Of a DNA stretch of 7,798 nucleotides, positions 6,634 through 7,798 are shown piece by piece. Where the stretch lies: contig JAKPAR010000233.1 in assembly GCA_029779375.1 (NCBI GenBank), positions 1 through 7,798 on the forward strand, given 5' to 3'. Position 1 is the first letter of the stretch, and each line of letters opens with the position of its first letter. The position numbers were made by a program, and so were the translations under genes. The notes beneath the pieces were generated by a model, which was not told the DNA's origin, ran no database searches, and saw only the letters and a program-made list of their open reading frames with translations. Source of the stretch: Bacillota bacterium. GTDB taxonomy: Bacteria > Bacillota > Clostridia > Tissierellales > Sporanaerobacteraceae.

Positions 6634-7798
6634 ATGGATAATAAAAAGGTTTTACCAGTAAGTGAATCAGTTAAGTGGATAGGCATACTTGATCCAGGTT
6701 TGATAACTTTTGATGTAGTCATGGAGACGAAATATGGCACTACTTATAATTCTTATTTTATAGATGCAGAAAAAAAGGCAATAGTAGAGACAGCAAAAGA
6801 AAATTTTAAAGATGAATATATTGAAAAAATAAAAAGTGTAGCAAATCCTGATGAAATAGAATATATCATTGTAGACCATACTGAACCAGATCATGTGGGG
6901 AGTTTGAGACATTTACTTAAAATAGCAACTAATTCAACAGTTGTAGGAAGTAAATCAGCTATAAATTTTTTAAAACATATGATAGATGAAGAATTTGAAT
7001 ATATGATAGTTAATGATGGAGATACTTTGGATTTAGGAAATAAAACATTGAAATTTATTTCTGCACCTTTTCTACATTGGCCAGATAGTATGTATACTTA
7101 TCTTGAAGAGGAGAAAATATTATTTACTTGTGATTCTTTTGGATGTCATTTTTGTGATGAAAGAATGTATGATGATCTTGTAGACAATTTTGATGATGCT
7201 TTTGACTATTATTTTCAAGTTATATTAGAGCCTTTTAGTGGCTATATGATAAAAGCTATTGAAAAAATTAGTCAACTTGATATAAACACTATATGTCCAG
7301 GACATGGGCCAATACTTAGATCCAATTGGAAAAAGTATGTAGATCGTTCTTTGAATTTGGCTAAAAAGGCAGATGATAGACCAACTAAACATAGTGTATT
7401 TATTCCTTATGTATCTGCTTATGGCAATACAAGAAAGATTGCAGAGAAAATTGCTGAAGGAATAAAATTGGCCGGGGATATTGATGTGGAAGTAATGGAT
7501 GTGGAAATGGCAGATTTAGGAGAAGTGGCAGAAAAAATAGAGAAGAGTACAGGTATAATCATTGGTTCTACTACTATAAATCAAAACATACTTCTCCCAA
7601 TATATTCATTATTTGCTGTAATCAATCCCATAACTAATAGAGGAAAACTTTCAGGGGCTTTTGGTTCCTATGGTTGGAGTGGAGAAGGAGTAAAGATAAT
7701 ACAAGACAATTTGAAAAATCTTAAATTGAAATTGTATGATGAAGAAGGATTAAAGGTAAATTTTGTACCTTATGATAAAGCTTTTGAAAGAGCCATAG
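6634..7798 (+). CDS. flavodiiron protein (FprA-type A flavoprotein), C-terminus beyond the window
   Basis: Cytoplasmic enzyme that reduces O2 to water and/or NO to N2O, protecting anaerobes; electrons usually come from a rubredoxin or a similar carrier. The reading frame stays open for 388 codons to the window edge. The first part is a metallo-beta-lactamase-like diiron domain (about 15-250) with ligands His82, Glu84, Asp86 (in HTEPDH), His148 (in LHWPDSM), Asp167 and His224 (in CPGHGP). The second is a flavodoxin domain (from about 253) with the FMN phosphate loop SAYGNTR (261-267), the stretch [12 protein letters not shown] (311-322) and GSYGWSGEG (344-352). The family is usually about 400 residues, so only a short tail is missing; the TAG at 7796-7798 is out of frame. 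Around the Asp167 ligand three cysteines occur (166, 171, 174). No rubredoxin or flavin reductase is fused within the visible part. Substrate preference cannot be told from the sequence. Confidence 0.95.
   Translation, partial: MDNKKVLPVSESVKWIGILDPGLITFDVVMETKYGTTYNSYFIDAEKKAIVETAKENFKDEYIEKIKSVANPDEIEYIIVDHTEPDHVGSLRHLLKIATNSTVVGSKSAINFLKHMIDEEFEYMIVNDGDTLDLGNKTLKFISAPFLHWPDSMYTYLEEEKILFTCDSFGCHFCDERMYDDLVDNFDDAFDYYFQVILEPFSGYMIKAIEKISQLDINTICPGHGPILRSNWKKYVDRSLNLAKKADDRPTKHSVFIPYVSAYGNTRKIAEKIAEGIKLAGDIDVEVMDVEMADLGEVAEKIEKSTGIIIGSTTINQNILLPIYSLFAVINPITNRGKLSGAFGSYGWSGEGVKIIQDNLKNLKLKLYDEEGLKVNFVPYDKAFERAI

Noticed and set aside
6667..6912. 81-codon open frame on the minus strand over the flavodiiron gene
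   Set aside because: The plus strand encodes a well-supported flavodiiron protein here that runs off the window; the minus frame is its shadow.
7796..7798. Final TAG as the stop codon of the flavodiiron gene
   Set aside because: It is out of frame with ATG 6634: the last full codon is ATA at 7795-7797. The gene therefore continues past the window, and no frameshift needs to be invoked.

Overview
The window comes from a low-GC (roughly one-third GC by eye), AT-rich Gram-positive bacterium, most likely an anaerobic member of the Clostridia/Tissierellia. The evidence is the conserved Firmicutes gene order ssb - rpsR - ... - DUF2232 (YybS) - gdpP (YybT) - rplI - dnaB, strong AGGAGG-type ribosome binding sites, AT-rich codons, use of GTG and TTG starts, a zinc-ligand form of ribosomal protein S18, and a flavodiiron protein (an O2/NO-detoxifying enzyme typical of anaerobes). 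A genus cannot be named from this alone.

Layout, all genes on the + strand. (1) 5-679: ssb and rpsR, the end of what is normally an rpsF-ssb-rpsR operon, closed by a strong intrinsic terminator at 737-773. (2) 829-1344: a single small six-helix membrane protein resembling an ECF-transporter substrate-binding (S) component, with its own terminator at 1343-1368 that overlaps its stop codon. (3) 1372-6574: a near-consensus sigma-A promoter (TTGACA, 17 bases, TATTAT) starts four bases after that terminator and should drive a tight operon: a MazG-like protein, a DUF2232 membrane protein, the c-di-AMP phosphodiesterase GdpP, ribosomal protein L9 and the replicative helicase DnaB. Spacings are short: 11, 19, -4 (ATGA overlap) and 4 bases. 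(4) 6634-7798: a flavodiiron (FprA-type) protein, open to the right edge of the window, so its last residues are missing.

The genes serve genome maintenance and translation (SSB, DnaB, S18, L9), second-messenger turnover (GdpP, which keeps all six expected metal ligands and a degenerate GGDEF domain), possible nucleotide housecleaning (the MazG-like protein), and anaerobe oxygen/NO defence (the flavodiiron protein). DUF2232 and the S-component-like protein have no established function.

This is mainly conserved core genome. I see no mobile element, CRISPR array, tRNA or rRNA, and no clearly new system. The points most worth a second look are the co-transcription of a MazG-like protein and DUF2232 with a c-di-AMP phosphodiesterase, the orphan S-component-like gene isolated between two terminators, and the awkward start site of dnaB. 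The gene-free stretches are all shorter than 160 bases and are described under their regulatory features.
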